A stretch of DNA of 55,281 bases from an uncultured Oscillospiraceae bacterium (GTDB lineage: Bacteria; Bacillota; Clostridia; Oscillospirales; Oscillospiraceae), in assembly GCA_934597345.1 (NCBI GenBank), contig CAKTRJ010000014.1, positions 1-55,281 on the forward strand, written 5' to 3'. Below the pieces are notes generated by a model. That model was given only the letters and a program-made list of their open reading frames with translations. It ran no database searches and was not told the DNA's origin. This document shows positions 47,346 through 55,281 of this stretch, piece after piece. A program made the translations under genes and the position numbers. Numbering within the stretch: position 1 is the stretch's first letter; every line of letters starts with the position of its first letter.

Positions 47346-48993
47346 AGAACACCTCATTAAGCTGTCTTAAAATGTTCTTTTCCAGCTCGTGACCCTCAAC
47401 AAACCGCTCACTTAGACGAGCCTTGTAGTCATCCATCTTGGACTGGAATTCTTCCGGGGTGATGTCGATATGTTCGATTTTTACCTCGAAATACTGACCT
47501 GCGGAGAACGAGTAGTTCTTCTCGGTCATCTCATCATAAGGAACAGATACGCTGAAATCATCCTCGACCTTACGATTGGTGAATACATCAATGATGCAAT
47601 TCACTTCTTCGTCGGAAAGGACCGTGCGCTGATTCTTGCCATCCTTCACCTTCTTGCCAAGGCTGGAGGCGTCCACCAAAAAGGCTTCCTCTTGTGCGTT
47701 AGCATTGTCAAGGAAAAGAATCGAGACATTCGTCCCGGTATTCGCAAAAATATTGGATGGCATACTGATAACGCCTTTGATGATATGCTTGTCTACCATC
47801 CGCTGCCGGATGGCATACTCAATCTTGCTCTTTGCGGTCAGAAATCCCGTGGGGACAACGATGGCAGCCTTACCGTTATCTTTCATGCAGTACATGATAT
47901 GCTGAATGAACAGCAGATAAATCGCCATAGATTCCTTCTTGCTGGCAGGAATTTTCGGAACGCCCGCAAAGAAACGGTCCGTCTCAGACCACTTCTGCTC
48001 GATGGCATCACGGGTGGAGGAAAAGTCCAGCTTGAAGGGCGGATTAGCTGTCTGGTAGGCATACTTTTTCAAGCCGGAGGTCGGCTCATGCTCTGTCTGG
48101 AAATGGGCGGGATTCAGCAGCGTATCGCCTTGAATGATATGCCCCAAAGACTCTGTCATGCCGTTGAGCATCATGTTCAAGCGCAGGAACCGAGTGGATT
48201 TGGAAGAGATGTCCTGCGTATAAACAATGGCACGGTTCAGGCCGTTCTCTTGACCGAGTTCATGGGCCAAATGCAGCACCAAGGACCCGGAGCCGGCAGC
48301 GGGGTCGGAAATCTCCGATGCCTCAACTTTGTCACTCATTCCAACAAGACAACGGGCGATGATGGAACTCACAGCCTGCGGAGTAAAATATTCCGCATAC
48401 ACGCCGCTTGCCACATTATAGTCTTTGATGAGGTACTCAAAAATGGTGGAATAGAAGTCAAAAGAACCCGCAAACGCACTGGAGAAATCAAATTTATCCT
48501 GTGCGATGATGCCAAAGATGTTCTTGGCAAAGTTGTTGCGGTTGGAAGGCTCAACGGGAGTGGAAATCGGTTCAAACAGGGGTCTGTAGCTGCCCTCAGC
48601 CGTCTCCACAGCAAAGATGTCATTCCGGGTATTCTGGGCTATGCGAACCAGCGCATCATCGAACTGCTTGTAGAAATCGGCCTGCTCTACATGGTTGATG
48701 AGGTACTGGATGGTATCTTCATATCCGAATGCCACATCACCGGAAGTGGTATCATAGAATGCGTCCAGCTCGTCATTCTCGTTTTTCAGAATTTCCTCGA
48801 TGGTCTCACCGATTTCTTCCGCAAACTTGGACAGGTTATACATGAACTTATCGTTCAGGAACTTATAGAGGAACACAGAAGTAATGATGCGCTCCTCCTC
48901 GCCCTGATTGGCAAGGCCAGCCTGTGCGCTCAGAGCTTTCAGCTCATCAATGATTTGCTTGATTTTGGTTTCTGTTTCAAAAATGTTGGACAT
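47335..48993 (-). CDS. hsdM: Type I restriction-modification DNA methylase HsdM
   Basis: The 552-residue protein has an N-terminal helical HsdM domain, a SAM-binding motif SDPAAGSGSLVLHLA (about residue 232) and the adenine-methylase catalytic motif TANPPF (about 320). It transfers methyl groups to N6 of adenine at the HsdS target. Located 15 bp after hsdR. A GGGGAG-like site precedes the ATG. Codon use is less GC-biased than in genes left of 45 kb, suggesting recent transfer. Confidence 0.94.
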   Translation of the reverse strand: MSNIFETETKIKQIIDELKALSAQAGLANQGEEERIITSVFLYKFLNDKFMYNLSKFAEEIGETIEEILKNENDELDAFYDTTSGDVAFGYEDTIQYLINHVEQADFYKQFDDALVRIAQNTRNDIFAVETAEGSYRPLFEPISTPVEPSNRNNFAKNIFGIIAQDKFDFSSAFAGSFDFYSTIFEYLIKDYNVASGVYAEYFTPQAVSSIIARCLVGMSDKVEASEISDPAAGSGSLVLHLAHELGQENGLNRAIVYTQDISSKSTRFLRLNMMLNGMTESLGHIIQGDTLLNPAHFQTEHEPTSGLKKYAYQTANPPFKLDFSSTRDAIEQKWSETDRFFAGVPKIPASKKESMAIYLLFIQHIMYCMKDNGKAAIVVPTGFLTAKSKIEYAIRQRMVDKHIIKGVISMPSNIFANTGTNVSILFLDNANAQEEAFLVDASSLGKKVKDGKNQRTVLSDEEVNCIIDVFTNRKVEDDFSVSVPYDEMTEKNYSFSAGQYFEVKIEHIDITPEEFQSKMDDYKARLSERFVEGHELEKNILRQLNEVFYEG

Positions 48994-49008
48994 GATTATT
49001 CTCCCCGG

Positions 49009-52000
49009 TTAGAAAATCCTCATGTTGGAATAGGTCTCGCCGAGGAAGTCGGCATACCAGTCCTTGAGGTTCAATTTTTTATAGAGGCCCGATTTCAAAA
49101 GCTGAGTAGTAGTGTTTTTCTTGACTGTGTTCACGAAGGATTCCCGCCCATGCAGAATGAGGATGTTGGAACCCTCGATGTCTTTGACGGCAGCGTAGGC
49201 CACATCTGTCAATTTTGCGAGGTCTTCTTTGTCGAACTCAGGGTGCATCTCCACCACATCAGAATAGGTTTTGACGAATGCGTAATTGCCGCCATAACGG
49301 GCGGCCAGACGCTCGTTTTCCTCGTTGATGCAGCGAAGGTCTTCCAAGATTTTCAGCAGCTTTCCGTTGACCTCCGAGAGATTGTTGAGGTCAATGTACT
49401 CCAGCTCGACGAAGATTTTTTTGAGCAGGTCTTCCAAGCTGACAATCTTCTCGGCCCCTGTGTTTTTGTTCCGTCGGATTTCTTTCTGAATATCCGTGAC
49501 GGCATCTGTGAACTGCTTATAGCCGTCAATATCAGAGACATCCTTGAAGGCTTTCGTCAGCTTGCTCATATCCATGATGCTGATTTTGACCTTGAAGAAC
49601 TCATAGACGATTTTGACGACTTCCTCATTTGAGACAACAGCCATCAGGTCGATGGGTTTTGTAGTAAGGTTCAGGAAGTCGATACGATTTTGCACTTCCC
49701 GCAACAGCTTCTTGATGCGGTCTTCATCAATCTGCGCCGCCAGTGTCATGGCTCTTGACAGCAGGAATTCCGTACGGCAGTCCTTGATACCGTTCAGGTC
49801 GCGTCGGATTGCCAGCAATGTATCCCTATCCAGCTTTACAAGCTGCTGAGAAAACAGTTCCAGATTCACAGAGGTATCAACCAAAGTGTTCATGTGGGCT
49901 TGGTATGCATGATACTTTTTGTCGATATCCTCAGGGCCGATGACCAGACCAGCCAGAGAGAAATGCTCATCGGAGTCATCGTTGAAATCGTCCTCCATCT
50001 CCTTGAGGTACATTTCGATGGTACGGTCATATTCCTTTTCGATATCGACAAAGTCCACGATGTAGCCGTACTGATAAACCTTGCCTGTCTTGGGGTTCTT
50101 GTAAGGACGGTTTACCCGGCTGATGGTCTGGAGCAAAGTGTGCTCCTTGGCGTTTCTGAGCAGGTACATCTTTTTGAGCCGGGGCACATCGTAGCCCGTG
50201 GTAAGCATTTGGTGAACAATCAGGATGTCCGGCTTGAGTGTCTTGCGGAACGCCTTTTGTGTCTCTTTGTTGATGTCGCTGCGTGGAGCATCTTCGTCCG
50301 AAATGACCAATCCCGTTTCGAGCGTGGAAACATTCTTATCAAACCACTCTTTGACTTTGCGAGCCTGCGGGTTAGAGGAGCATACAATCATTCCACCAAT
50401 GGTAGAATCAGCGTTCACAAGACGGAAGTTCAGGAAGTCGGTCTCTATAAACTTACCGAGGCTGCTGATATACGCCCCGTCCGTTCGCATAGTGTCTTTC
50501 TTGGCATCAATTTGGGACTTTTCAAACTGAAGATTTCTATGGATATCCGCCCGGACGGTGGTATCAATCTCCTCCTTTTTGATGCGGAGGGTGTATCCGT
50601 CAGAGATGGATTTGTCGTAGAAATACTTATGGATGTAGTCTCCAAATTTCAGATTAGAACGCTCTTTTTTGGAAAGAAGCGGAGTACCGGTCATAGCGAT
50701 ATAGATGGCGTTGTCATCCACCAGCATCAGGTTCTTGAAAAACTGACCTGTCTGCTTATAAGAGCGGTGGGCTTCGTCCACGAAGAAGATGCGCTGAATT
50801 TTGGCATCGTACACATTGCTGACCTGAGGGAGTGCATCGGTGAATTTCTGAATATTCACCACCACGATTTCACCGTTTGAGCGAAGGTCTCCCCGTTTTG
50901 GAAGCGGGCGCTTGAGTTCCTTTTCAAAGTCGGAGCGGCTATTGACCTCAATCGCATTCAGCCCACGGTTACGCATTTCGTCACGAACCTGAATAAGCAG
51001 GTCCAGACGGTCTACCACATAATAGAACTTAGCGGTGATGCCTCGTTCAGAGTAGTAGTCTCTGATGATTCTGGTAGAGAAAGCTGACAGTTCCGTCTTG
51101 CCGCTGCCCTGCGTATGGAAGATGATGCCAGACTTCCCACCACCGTCAATGCGCTTCAGGATAGCTTGGCTGGCAAAGAACTGTGGGTAGCGCATGATGT
51201 GTTTCTGAGTAACGGGCTGCCCTGTCTTTTCATCAATCGTATCGACATAAAAGAAACCGTATTGCAGCAGATACATCATACGAGGGATATCGAAGAAAGA
51301 GGTCACGAACCGATTGCATGGTGTGCTCGGCTGTAAGTTGGTCTGAAATTCCTCCGTATCCGCATAGCTGGGGCTATACCCGTTGTCTTTAAGGATATAC
51401 CGCACCTCATCCATATAGATTTCCTTGAACCCAGAGGTCTTCGGATTCTCCTCACGGAAGAAGGAGAAGAAGGTGCGGTTCCCATTTGGCGTAGAATAGA
51501 ATGAACCAGCCCGCACTTCTTCGGCAGGGGCGGCGTCATTGTCAGTCTCATACTCCATGTTATTGCTGAAGGTAACAAACTGGAGCATATTGAAGTATTT
51601 CTTGAATTCTGGTACTTGAAGCCGCTCGTCCAGCATACGGTGGAATTCTTTCTGGATACCACCCTCGTTGTTTGGCTTCTTCACTTCGAGGAATCCAAGA
51701 GGAATACCATTGACAAGAACGGTCACATCCGGGCGGAAAGACCCCTTTGCTTCCGGTCCAAAGGTCAGTTCATCAACGACAGCAAAATCGTTATCTTCGG
51801 GATGGTCAAAGTCAATGAGCTTGATGTCTGCGGTCTGGTCCAGCAGTCGGCCCAGAAACTCCTTACCCATATCATTGTTCTTAATGATGCCATGGATTTC
51901 CTCAATCGTTGCCAAAATCTGCTCGACAGTCAGGTTCTTATCACGGTTGATTCGTTGGATTGCAGGGACAAAACGGTTGAGAAAGATTCTGGTTTCGGGG

Positions 52001-52104
52001 TGGATATCCGCATCCTTCAAAGACTGGTACTCATAACCCAGCCGCATGAATTGTACTGTTGCGGGAAATTTTACTCGCATATCTTCATTCCAAGGAACTC
52101 TCAC
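49009..52104 (-). CDS. hsdR: Type I restriction endonuclease subunit HsdR
   Basis: The 1031-residue protein has an N-terminal PD-(D/E)xK nuclease domain (D126, E140 and K142 in RPDVTVLVNGIPLGFLEVKK), a DEAD-like ATP-driven translocase with Walker A GSGKTEL (about 330) and Walker B VDEAH (about 445), further helicase motifs (MTGTPL, TTGYDVPRL, SRVNRPYK), and a C-terminal helical domain. It translocates DNA and cuts unmodified targets. The start is GTG at 52104 with AAAGGGG eight bases upstream; an ATG eight codons later is possible. Length is near that of type IC subunits. Confidence 0.94.
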   Translation of the reverse strand: MRVPWNEDMRVKFPATVQFMRLGYEYQSLKDADIHPETRIFLNRFVPAIQRINRDKNLTVEQILATIEEIHGIIKNNDMGKEFLGRLLDQTADIKLIDFDHPEDNDFAVVDELTFGPEAKGSFRPDVTVLVNGIPLGFLEVKKPNNEGGIQKEFHRMLDERLQVPEFKKYFNMLQFVTFSNNMEYETDNDAAPAEEVRAGSFYSTPNGNRTFFSFFREENPKTSGFKEIYMDEVRYILKDNGYSPSYADTEEFQTNLQPSTPCNRFVTSFFDIPRMMYLLQYGFFYVDTIDEKTGQPVTQKHIMRYPQFFASQAILKRIDGGGKSGIIFHTQGSGKTELSAFSTRIIRDYYSERGITAKFYYVVDRLDLLIQVRDEMRNRGLNAIEVNSRSDFEKELKRPLPKRGDLRSNGEIVVVNIQKFTDALPQVSNVYDAKIQRIFFVDEAHRSYKQTGQFFKNLMLVDDNAIYIAMTGTPLLSKKERSNLKFGDYIHKYFYDKSISDGYTLRIKKEEIDTTVRADIHRNLQFEKSQIDAKKDTMRTDGAYISSLGKFIETDFLNFRLVNADSTIGGMIVCSSNPQARKVKEWFDKNVSTLETGLVISDEDAPRSDINKETQKAFRKTLKPDILIVHQMLTTGYDVPRLKKMYLLRNAKEHTLLQTISRVNRPYKNPKTGKVYQYGYIVDFVDIEKEYDRTIEMYLKEMEDDFNDDSDEHFSLAGLVIGPEDIDKKYHAYQAHMNTLVDTSVNLELFSQQLVKLDRDTLLAIRRDLNGIKDCRTEFLLSRAMTLAAQIDEDRIKKLLREVQNRIDFLNLTTKPIDLMAVVSNEEVVKIVYEFFKVKISIMDMSKLTKAFKDVSDIDGYKQFTDAVTDIQKEIRRNKNTGAEKIVSLEDLLKKIFVELEYIDLNNLSEVNGKLLKILEDLRCINEENERLAARYGGNYAFVKTYSDVVEMHPEFDKEDLAKLTDVAYAAVKDIEGSNILILHGRESFVNTVKKNTTTQLLKSGLYKKLNLKDWYADFLGETYSNMRIF

Positions 52105-52175
52105 CTGTTGATGCCCCTTTCTTTAGCTTCTACAGCAATAATCATCCTAAAAGGCCAGTGTTTTCAGAGGGATAT

Positions 52176-52214
52176 CATGCCTCTGCATAGAGGCATGAAA
52201 ACGCCGGCGTTTTC
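52176..52214. promoter_or_regulatory. Two palindromes in the hsdR leader
   Basis: CATGCCTCT-GCAT-AGAGGCATG (52176-52197) and GAAAACGCCGGCGTTTTC (52197-52214, an 18-bp perfect palindrome) lie head to tail between the hsdR promoter and its start. They could be operators or hairpins delaying restriction; inference only. Confidence 0.5.
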
Positions 52215-52225
52215 CCGATAATATA

Positions 52226-52253
52226 AATATACCACTTTTCCATATTATTTCAA
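52226..52253 (-). promoter_or_regulatory. Promoter of the hsdRMS operon
   Basis: On the minus strand TTGAAA, a 16-bp spacer and TATATT. The leader is about 115 nt and includes two palindromes. Confidence 0.65.
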
Positions 52254-52318
52254 GTATTTGCGTCCCGCAAAAGTGCAAATCAGATAACTATTTCGCCACA
52301 CTTTTTTGCAATATTCTC

Positions 52319-52347
52319 TTGCAAGTATAGAACGCTTGTACTATACT
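52319..52347 (+). promoter_or_regulatory. Promoter of the transposase gene
   Basis: TTGCAA, a 17-bp spacer and TATACT. An inverted repeat GCAAAAGTG/CACTTTTTTGC (52267-52309) lies just upstream and may be part of an IS end. Confidence 0.65.
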
Positions 52348-52396
52348 ATAAACGAGGCGGCGGTCGCCTTAATTTCACTATCGGAGGGCTGTACTT

Positions 52397-53974
52397 ATGG
52401 CAAGGAATCATACAGATATTACCCAACTGGAAGAAGTGGACATGAGGGAGGTTGCCCAAAAGCCCTGCTTGAATCTGGAAGGCATCATCGAGGAATCCTG
52501 CCTTGAGCCCATAAACAGCGATGACTACTGGCTTTTCAAGTGCCGCATAGAGGACTATCGTAATCGCCGATGTCCCCTTTGCAAAGGCACCGCCGTCCAC
52601 AGTCATGGGGATTATGGAAAACCGCGACTGATTCACGATATCAATGTCGGGAAAAAGCGCGTGGATATTCTGCTGAAGGTAAAACGATACCTCTGCGATT
52701 CGTGTGAAAAGACATTTACAAATATACCGGAATGCATCCTCGAAAACCGGCAGATGACAGACCGGCTTTTTGAGCTGATACAACGAGAATCTTTTCGGCA
52801 CCCGTTCACCGAGGTGGCGGAAGAATACGGTTATTCCATCACCACTATCGCTACTATATTCGACGACTACGGCGCGAAGCTGGAGGCCAAGCGCGGCCCA
52901 GTCGTTGCGCCACGGGTACTCGGTATCGACGAAAAACACATTGTAAACAATATGCGTGCGGTCTTTGTGGACGGTGAAAGCGGCTGCCTGTTGGAAATGT
53001 GCGAGGACAACAAACGCGACACTATCCTGCATACGATAGAAAACATGGTCGATTACGACACAAATATTGAGATAGTCACAATGGACATGGCCTGCGGATA
53101 CCGCAGTTATATACAGGAATGCCTGCCCCGTGCAACCATTGTCGTGGACAAATTCCATGTGTACCAAGACTTTCTCACAAAGGTCGGCACGGTGAAAACG
53201 AAAATCACTGAACGCATCAAAAGCCGCATCAATGCCATGCCGGAGGGTTCTGAGAAAGAGCGCCTGAATGCCATAATGAAGATGGCGCAAGCGAACAACT
53301 ATCTGTTCAAATATGGGGAGGAGAAAATAGCGGAGGACTCCAGTCGCCTCTCCAAGATGGCTAATATCTGTGAGGCTTTCCCTGAGTTCAACCACCTGCG
53401 GCTTATCCGCACCGGCTTTGAGCGCATCTACGCTTCCACAGATAGAGCTTCCGCAGAAGCTGTCTGTGACAAGTGGGCGAAGCTGATTCCGCCTGCAGGT
53501 CAAAAGCAAATCACCGCATGGGAAGAGCACTTCCATGTGGATGCAGAGCTATTTGCAGAGCTCAGACCCTTTCGCAACACGATTACTCGCAACTGGCGGA
53601 ATGAAATTTTCAACTACTTCAATGTGAACTGCCAGTTCACCAACGCGGTGGCAGAAGGATTGAACTGCTTTATTGAGAGGATTAACCGGCAGGGAAACGG
53701 ATACGGTTTCAAACGGCTACGTATCAAAGCGCTGTTCTGGGATACCGCAGGTGAGCGGGTCAAATATGTAGTAAAGGAAAATCGGCTCTGGAAGTCGTCC
53801 AAGCCTGTTCATTCCTTCTTTACCGGTTCCGGCAGCAGCTTTTCCTTCAATAATGGGCACTATGAGACCACCTATAGCATCGAACCGGAGGAAATCCCGC
53901 GAAGGCGGACGGCACCATTCTCCGTTTTGGAGTATTATCAGCTACTCAAGGACGCCGGCTTCAATATACTTTAG
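52397..53974 (+). mobile_element. ISL3-family transposase (intact ORF)
   Basis: The 525-residue protein has the ISL3 layout: an N-terminal zinc finger (CPLC at 59-62 and CDSC at 100-103), a helix-turn-helix region (TEVAEEYGYSITTIATIF), and a DDE core with GIDEKH (D178), TMDMACGYR (D230), VVDKFHVYQ and EGLNCFIERINRQGNGYGF carrying the Glu. GGAGGG precedes the ATG. Terminal inverted repeats could not be paired with confidence, so the element limits are open. Lower GC than the surrounding chromosome. Confidence 0.88.
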
Positions 53975-53990
53975 TGAGGGGGAAATTATT

Positions 53991-54218
53991 ATGGCAATGG
54001 CAGATGTACGGATTGACATGGAAACCGCCCTGTACGAGCAAATGGCCGCGCTGTGCGCCAAACTTGGCACCACCGTTGAGGCGGTGGCGGGACGGTTCTG
54101 CGAGGAATTCGTGCGGATGGAAGCGCCTCCCGTGCCTGAGTCCTACGCCTCTATGAGCGTGGAGGACAAAATCGACTTTATTGCTCAGAATATTCTGAGG
54201 GAGTACAATTCCAAGTAA
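53991..54218 (+). CDS. Small RelB/DinJ-like protein
   Basis: The 75-residue protein has ADVRIDMETALYEQMAALCAKLGTTVEAVAGRFCEEFVRM, which resembles the ribbon-helix-helix N terminus of RelB/DinJ antitoxins, followed by a short tail with SVEDKIDFIAQNIL. GAGGGG precedes the ATG, 16 bp after the transposase stop. No toxin gene is adjacent: the next genes are on the other strand. It may be an orphan antitoxin, a remnant or a transposon passenger. A strong terminator follows. Confidence 0.65.
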   Translation: MAMADVRIDMETALYEQMAALCAKLGTTVEAVAGRFCEEFVRMEAPPVPESYASMSVEDKIDFIAQNILREYNSK

Positions 54219-54229
54219 CGCGAAAAGAT

Positions 54230-54266
54230 ACCCCTGTGAGGATTGACCTCACAGGGGTTCTCTTTG
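54230..54266 (+). terminator. Terminator after the RelB-like gene
   Basis: ACCCCTGTGAGG-ATTGA-CCTCACAGGGGT followed by TCTCTTTGTT; a 12-bp perfect stem. Confidence 0.85.
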
Positions 54267-54270
54267 TTCT

Positions 54271-54666
54271 TCAGGCACCGAGCGTACCGCTGCGTAGTGC
54301 CTCCACCAGCGGCAGCACCTGCCACTTGGGGATGGTGTACTCGTTGCCATCCAGCAGCAACAGCCAGTATACCTGCCGCTCCAGCAGCAGGGTCTTGTCC
54401 GCGTTCCATCGCTTGATGCCGACCTCGTAGACGCCATCTCCCTGCAACTCCACATCGAACCGTCGGCCTTTTGGTGTCTTTGGCGGCCACTGGTATTGCA
54501 GGAACTTGCGGGCAAAGCGGTACTTGGGGTCTGGACCCATGATGCGGGACACATAGGGATACGCCCGCGTGTCGGGGATATGCGGCACGAATATGGAGTA
54601 GCCCCAGTACCAAATGTCATCGTCGTCCTCGCACGGAGGAACATTGTTTCTGTGGCTCGTGTCCAT
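54271..54666 (-). CDS. Unknown 131-residue protein
   Basis: The protein is rich in Trp, Tyr and Pro (IWYWGYSIFVPHIPDTRAYPYVSRIMGPDPKYRFARKFLQYQW) and ends with YTIPKWQVLPLVEALRSG; the middle has ERQVYWLLLLDGNEY. It has no signal peptide or membrane helix. ATG at 54666 with AGAGGG upstream is preferred; a TTG at 54696 would overlap the upstream gene. It lies 19 bp after that gene on the same strand. No family recognised. Confidence 0.6.
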   Translation of the reverse strand: MDTSHRNNVPPCEDDDDIWYWGYSIFVPHIPDTRAYPYVSRIMGPDPKYRFARKFLQYQWPPKTPKGRRFDVELQGDGVYEVGIKRWNADKTLLLERQVYWLLLLDGNEYTIPKWQVLPLVEALRSGTLGA

Positions 54667-54685
54667 CGGAGTTGCCCTCTGCCGC

Positions 54686-55000
54686 CTACGACTCAAACCC
54701 CGGCGGCGTCAGCTTCCGAAGGATTTCCGCCGCTTCCTCGGCGGTGTAGTGCTTGTAGAGACCTGCTGACGGATTACTCTTTTCCTCATAGAGTATGTTT
54801 GCGATTTCAAGGTTTTCCTCGTCGCCCATGTTACGAGCCTTGTTTCGCAAGCGTCCCAGTTCACGAAGCTCTACTTCTTCAACAGAGAGCTCACCAGAAA
54901 GGATTGCCTTTTGCCTGTCGCTGTAAAACGGCGCAAAGGGTGCCACATAGTCTGGACTATCCTTGTTCGTGTAAAGGAAATGCGGCGTACCTTTTTTCAT
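54686..55000 (-). CDS. Unknown 104-residue protein
   Basis: The protein starts MKKGTPHFLYTNKDSPDYVAP and continues with AILSGELSVEEVELRELGRLRNKARNMGDEENLEIANILYEE, mostly helical with many charged residues. No motif is recognised. AGGAGG stands before the ATG, but inside a large palindrome that could hide it. It probably forms a unit with the 131-residue gene downstream. Confidence 0.6.
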   Translation of the reverse strand: MKKGTPHFLYTNKDSPDYVAPFAPFYSDRQKAILSGELSVEEVELRELGRLRNKARNMGDEENLEIANILYEEKSNPSAGLYKHYTAEEAAEILRKLTPPGFES

Positions 55001-55005
55001 AAAAA

Positions 55006-55041
55006 CACCTCCTGTCATAGAAAATTCTACAACAGGAGGTG
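55006..55041. promoter_or_regulatory. Palindrome that can sequester the ribosome binding site
   Basis: CACCTCCTGT (55006-55015) and ACAGGAGGTG (55032-55041) are 10-bp perfect arms; TAGAA and TTCTA pair inside. In the minus-strand mRNA the AGGAGG of the 104-residue gene falls in the stem. Another hairpin GTGCT-TTGT-AGCAC follows at 55043-55056. It could also be an operator or recombination site. Confidence 0.5.
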
Positions 55042-55134
55042 CGTGCTTTGTAGCACATAACTTTGAAAATGCAGTCTTTCTTTTTTTTGGTGCTAAAAAC
55101 ACAATCATTCACTTATGGAACGACCACGCTTCCT

Positions 55135-55175
55135 TCCCCCAATCCCACATCAAATCTTAGATATCCATATTGTGT
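55135..55175 (-). repeat. Inverted copy of the left-edge repeat motif
   Basis: On the minus strand GGATATCTAAGATTTGATGT followed by GGGATT matches GGCTATCTAAAATCTGATGT followed by GGGATT at 45233-45258, in opposite orientation, at 23 of 26 positions. Confidence 0.6.
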
Positions 55176-55224
55176 GTCTGTCGAAAGGTGGAAACAAGAG
55201 AGGGATACAGATACATTTATCTTT

Positions 55225-55281
55225 GCGGCGGCCTGAGGGCAGGCCGCCCTACGTACTGACCACCGATAGAACTCCGTAGGG
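55225..55281. repeat. Intergenic repeat family C, copy 7, cut by window end
   Basis: GCGGCGGCCTGAGGGCAGGC, CGCCCTACGT and CCGATAGAACTCCGTAGGG are the reverse complement of the order seen at 34424 and 16304. No gene is seen from 55042 to the end of the window. Confidence 0.7.

Noticed and set aside
46170..47357. Phase-variable hsdS
   Set aside because: There is one hsdS copy only, without an inverted partial copy, simple-sequence tract or site-specific recombinase gene in the window.
47470..49632. 720-residue plus-strand frame opposite hsdM/hsdR
   Set aside because: It spans the junction of two well-supported genes on the other strand and has no recognisable domain.
52266..54000. Complete ISL3 element with defined ends
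   Set aside because: The left GCAAAAGTG motif pairs with a sequence 35 bp away rather than with one at the right side, so terminal repeats cannot be assigned.
1..55281. CRISPR arrays
   Set aside because: No run of identical direct repeats with uniform unique spacers was seen; the repeats present are inverted and dispersed.

Overview
The window looks like chromosome from a GC-rich, spore-forming member of the Clostridia, most likely Oscillospiraceae (Flavonifractor, Oscillibacter or Lawsonibacter-like). This is inferred from the spore germination protease gpr, the yidC/spoIIIJ-jag pair, a glycine-type T-box, SASP-era Firmicutes housekeeping genes, strong AGGAGG ribosome binding sites and high third-position GC. 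No search was run, so the taxonomy is an inference.

Layout. 1-0.5 kb: end of a tRNA-Tyr gene and the operator region of an XRE/S24 repressor. 0.5-9 kb (+ strand): repressor, ferredoxin, rpsO, pnp, a small zinc-ribbon membrane protein, mnmE, prmA and a flavoprotein. 9-13.2 kb (mostly - strand): noc-like parB homologue, a lipoprotein (+), dnaC-like helicase loader and dnaD. 13.5-21 kb (+): a structured RNA candidate, then zapA, a U32 peptidase-like gene, dut, maf, mreC, mreD and a class B PBP. 21-34.3 kb (+): GH13 amylase, three parS sites around parA-parB, serS, mscL, rsmG, minD, an mgsA-like gene, hisS, aspS and nadE. 34.5-39 kb: gpr (-) divergent from rpsT, a DUF6291-like gene, a lipoprotein and a T-box-controlled glycyl-tRNA synthetase. 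39.6-45.1 kb (- strand): vanY-type carboxypeptidase with alaX, then the origin-type cluster jag, yidC, yidD, rnpA, rpmH. 45.2-55.2 kb: an accessory island of lower GC with a type I restriction-modification operon (hsdR, hsdM, hsdS and a fourth gene coding for a SEC-C/transglutaminase-like protein), an ISL3-family transposase, a RelB/DinJ-like small protein and two unknown genes.

The main theme is chromosome maintenance, envelope growth and translation. Genes that normally sit together beside oriC (rpmH-rnpA-yidD-yidC-jag-mnmE-rsmG-noc-parA-parB) are all here but dispersed and separated by other genes, with parS sites flanking parAB and a Noc-box-like site next to noc. Intergenic spaces are crowded with several families of palindromic repeats, some nested in others.

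Most promising for a new system: the type I RM operon with its translationally coupled SEC-C plus cysteine-peptidase-fold gene; the long, multiply branched RNA fold upstream of zapA; and the degenerate repeat motif that appears in opposite orientation at both edges of the accessory island.
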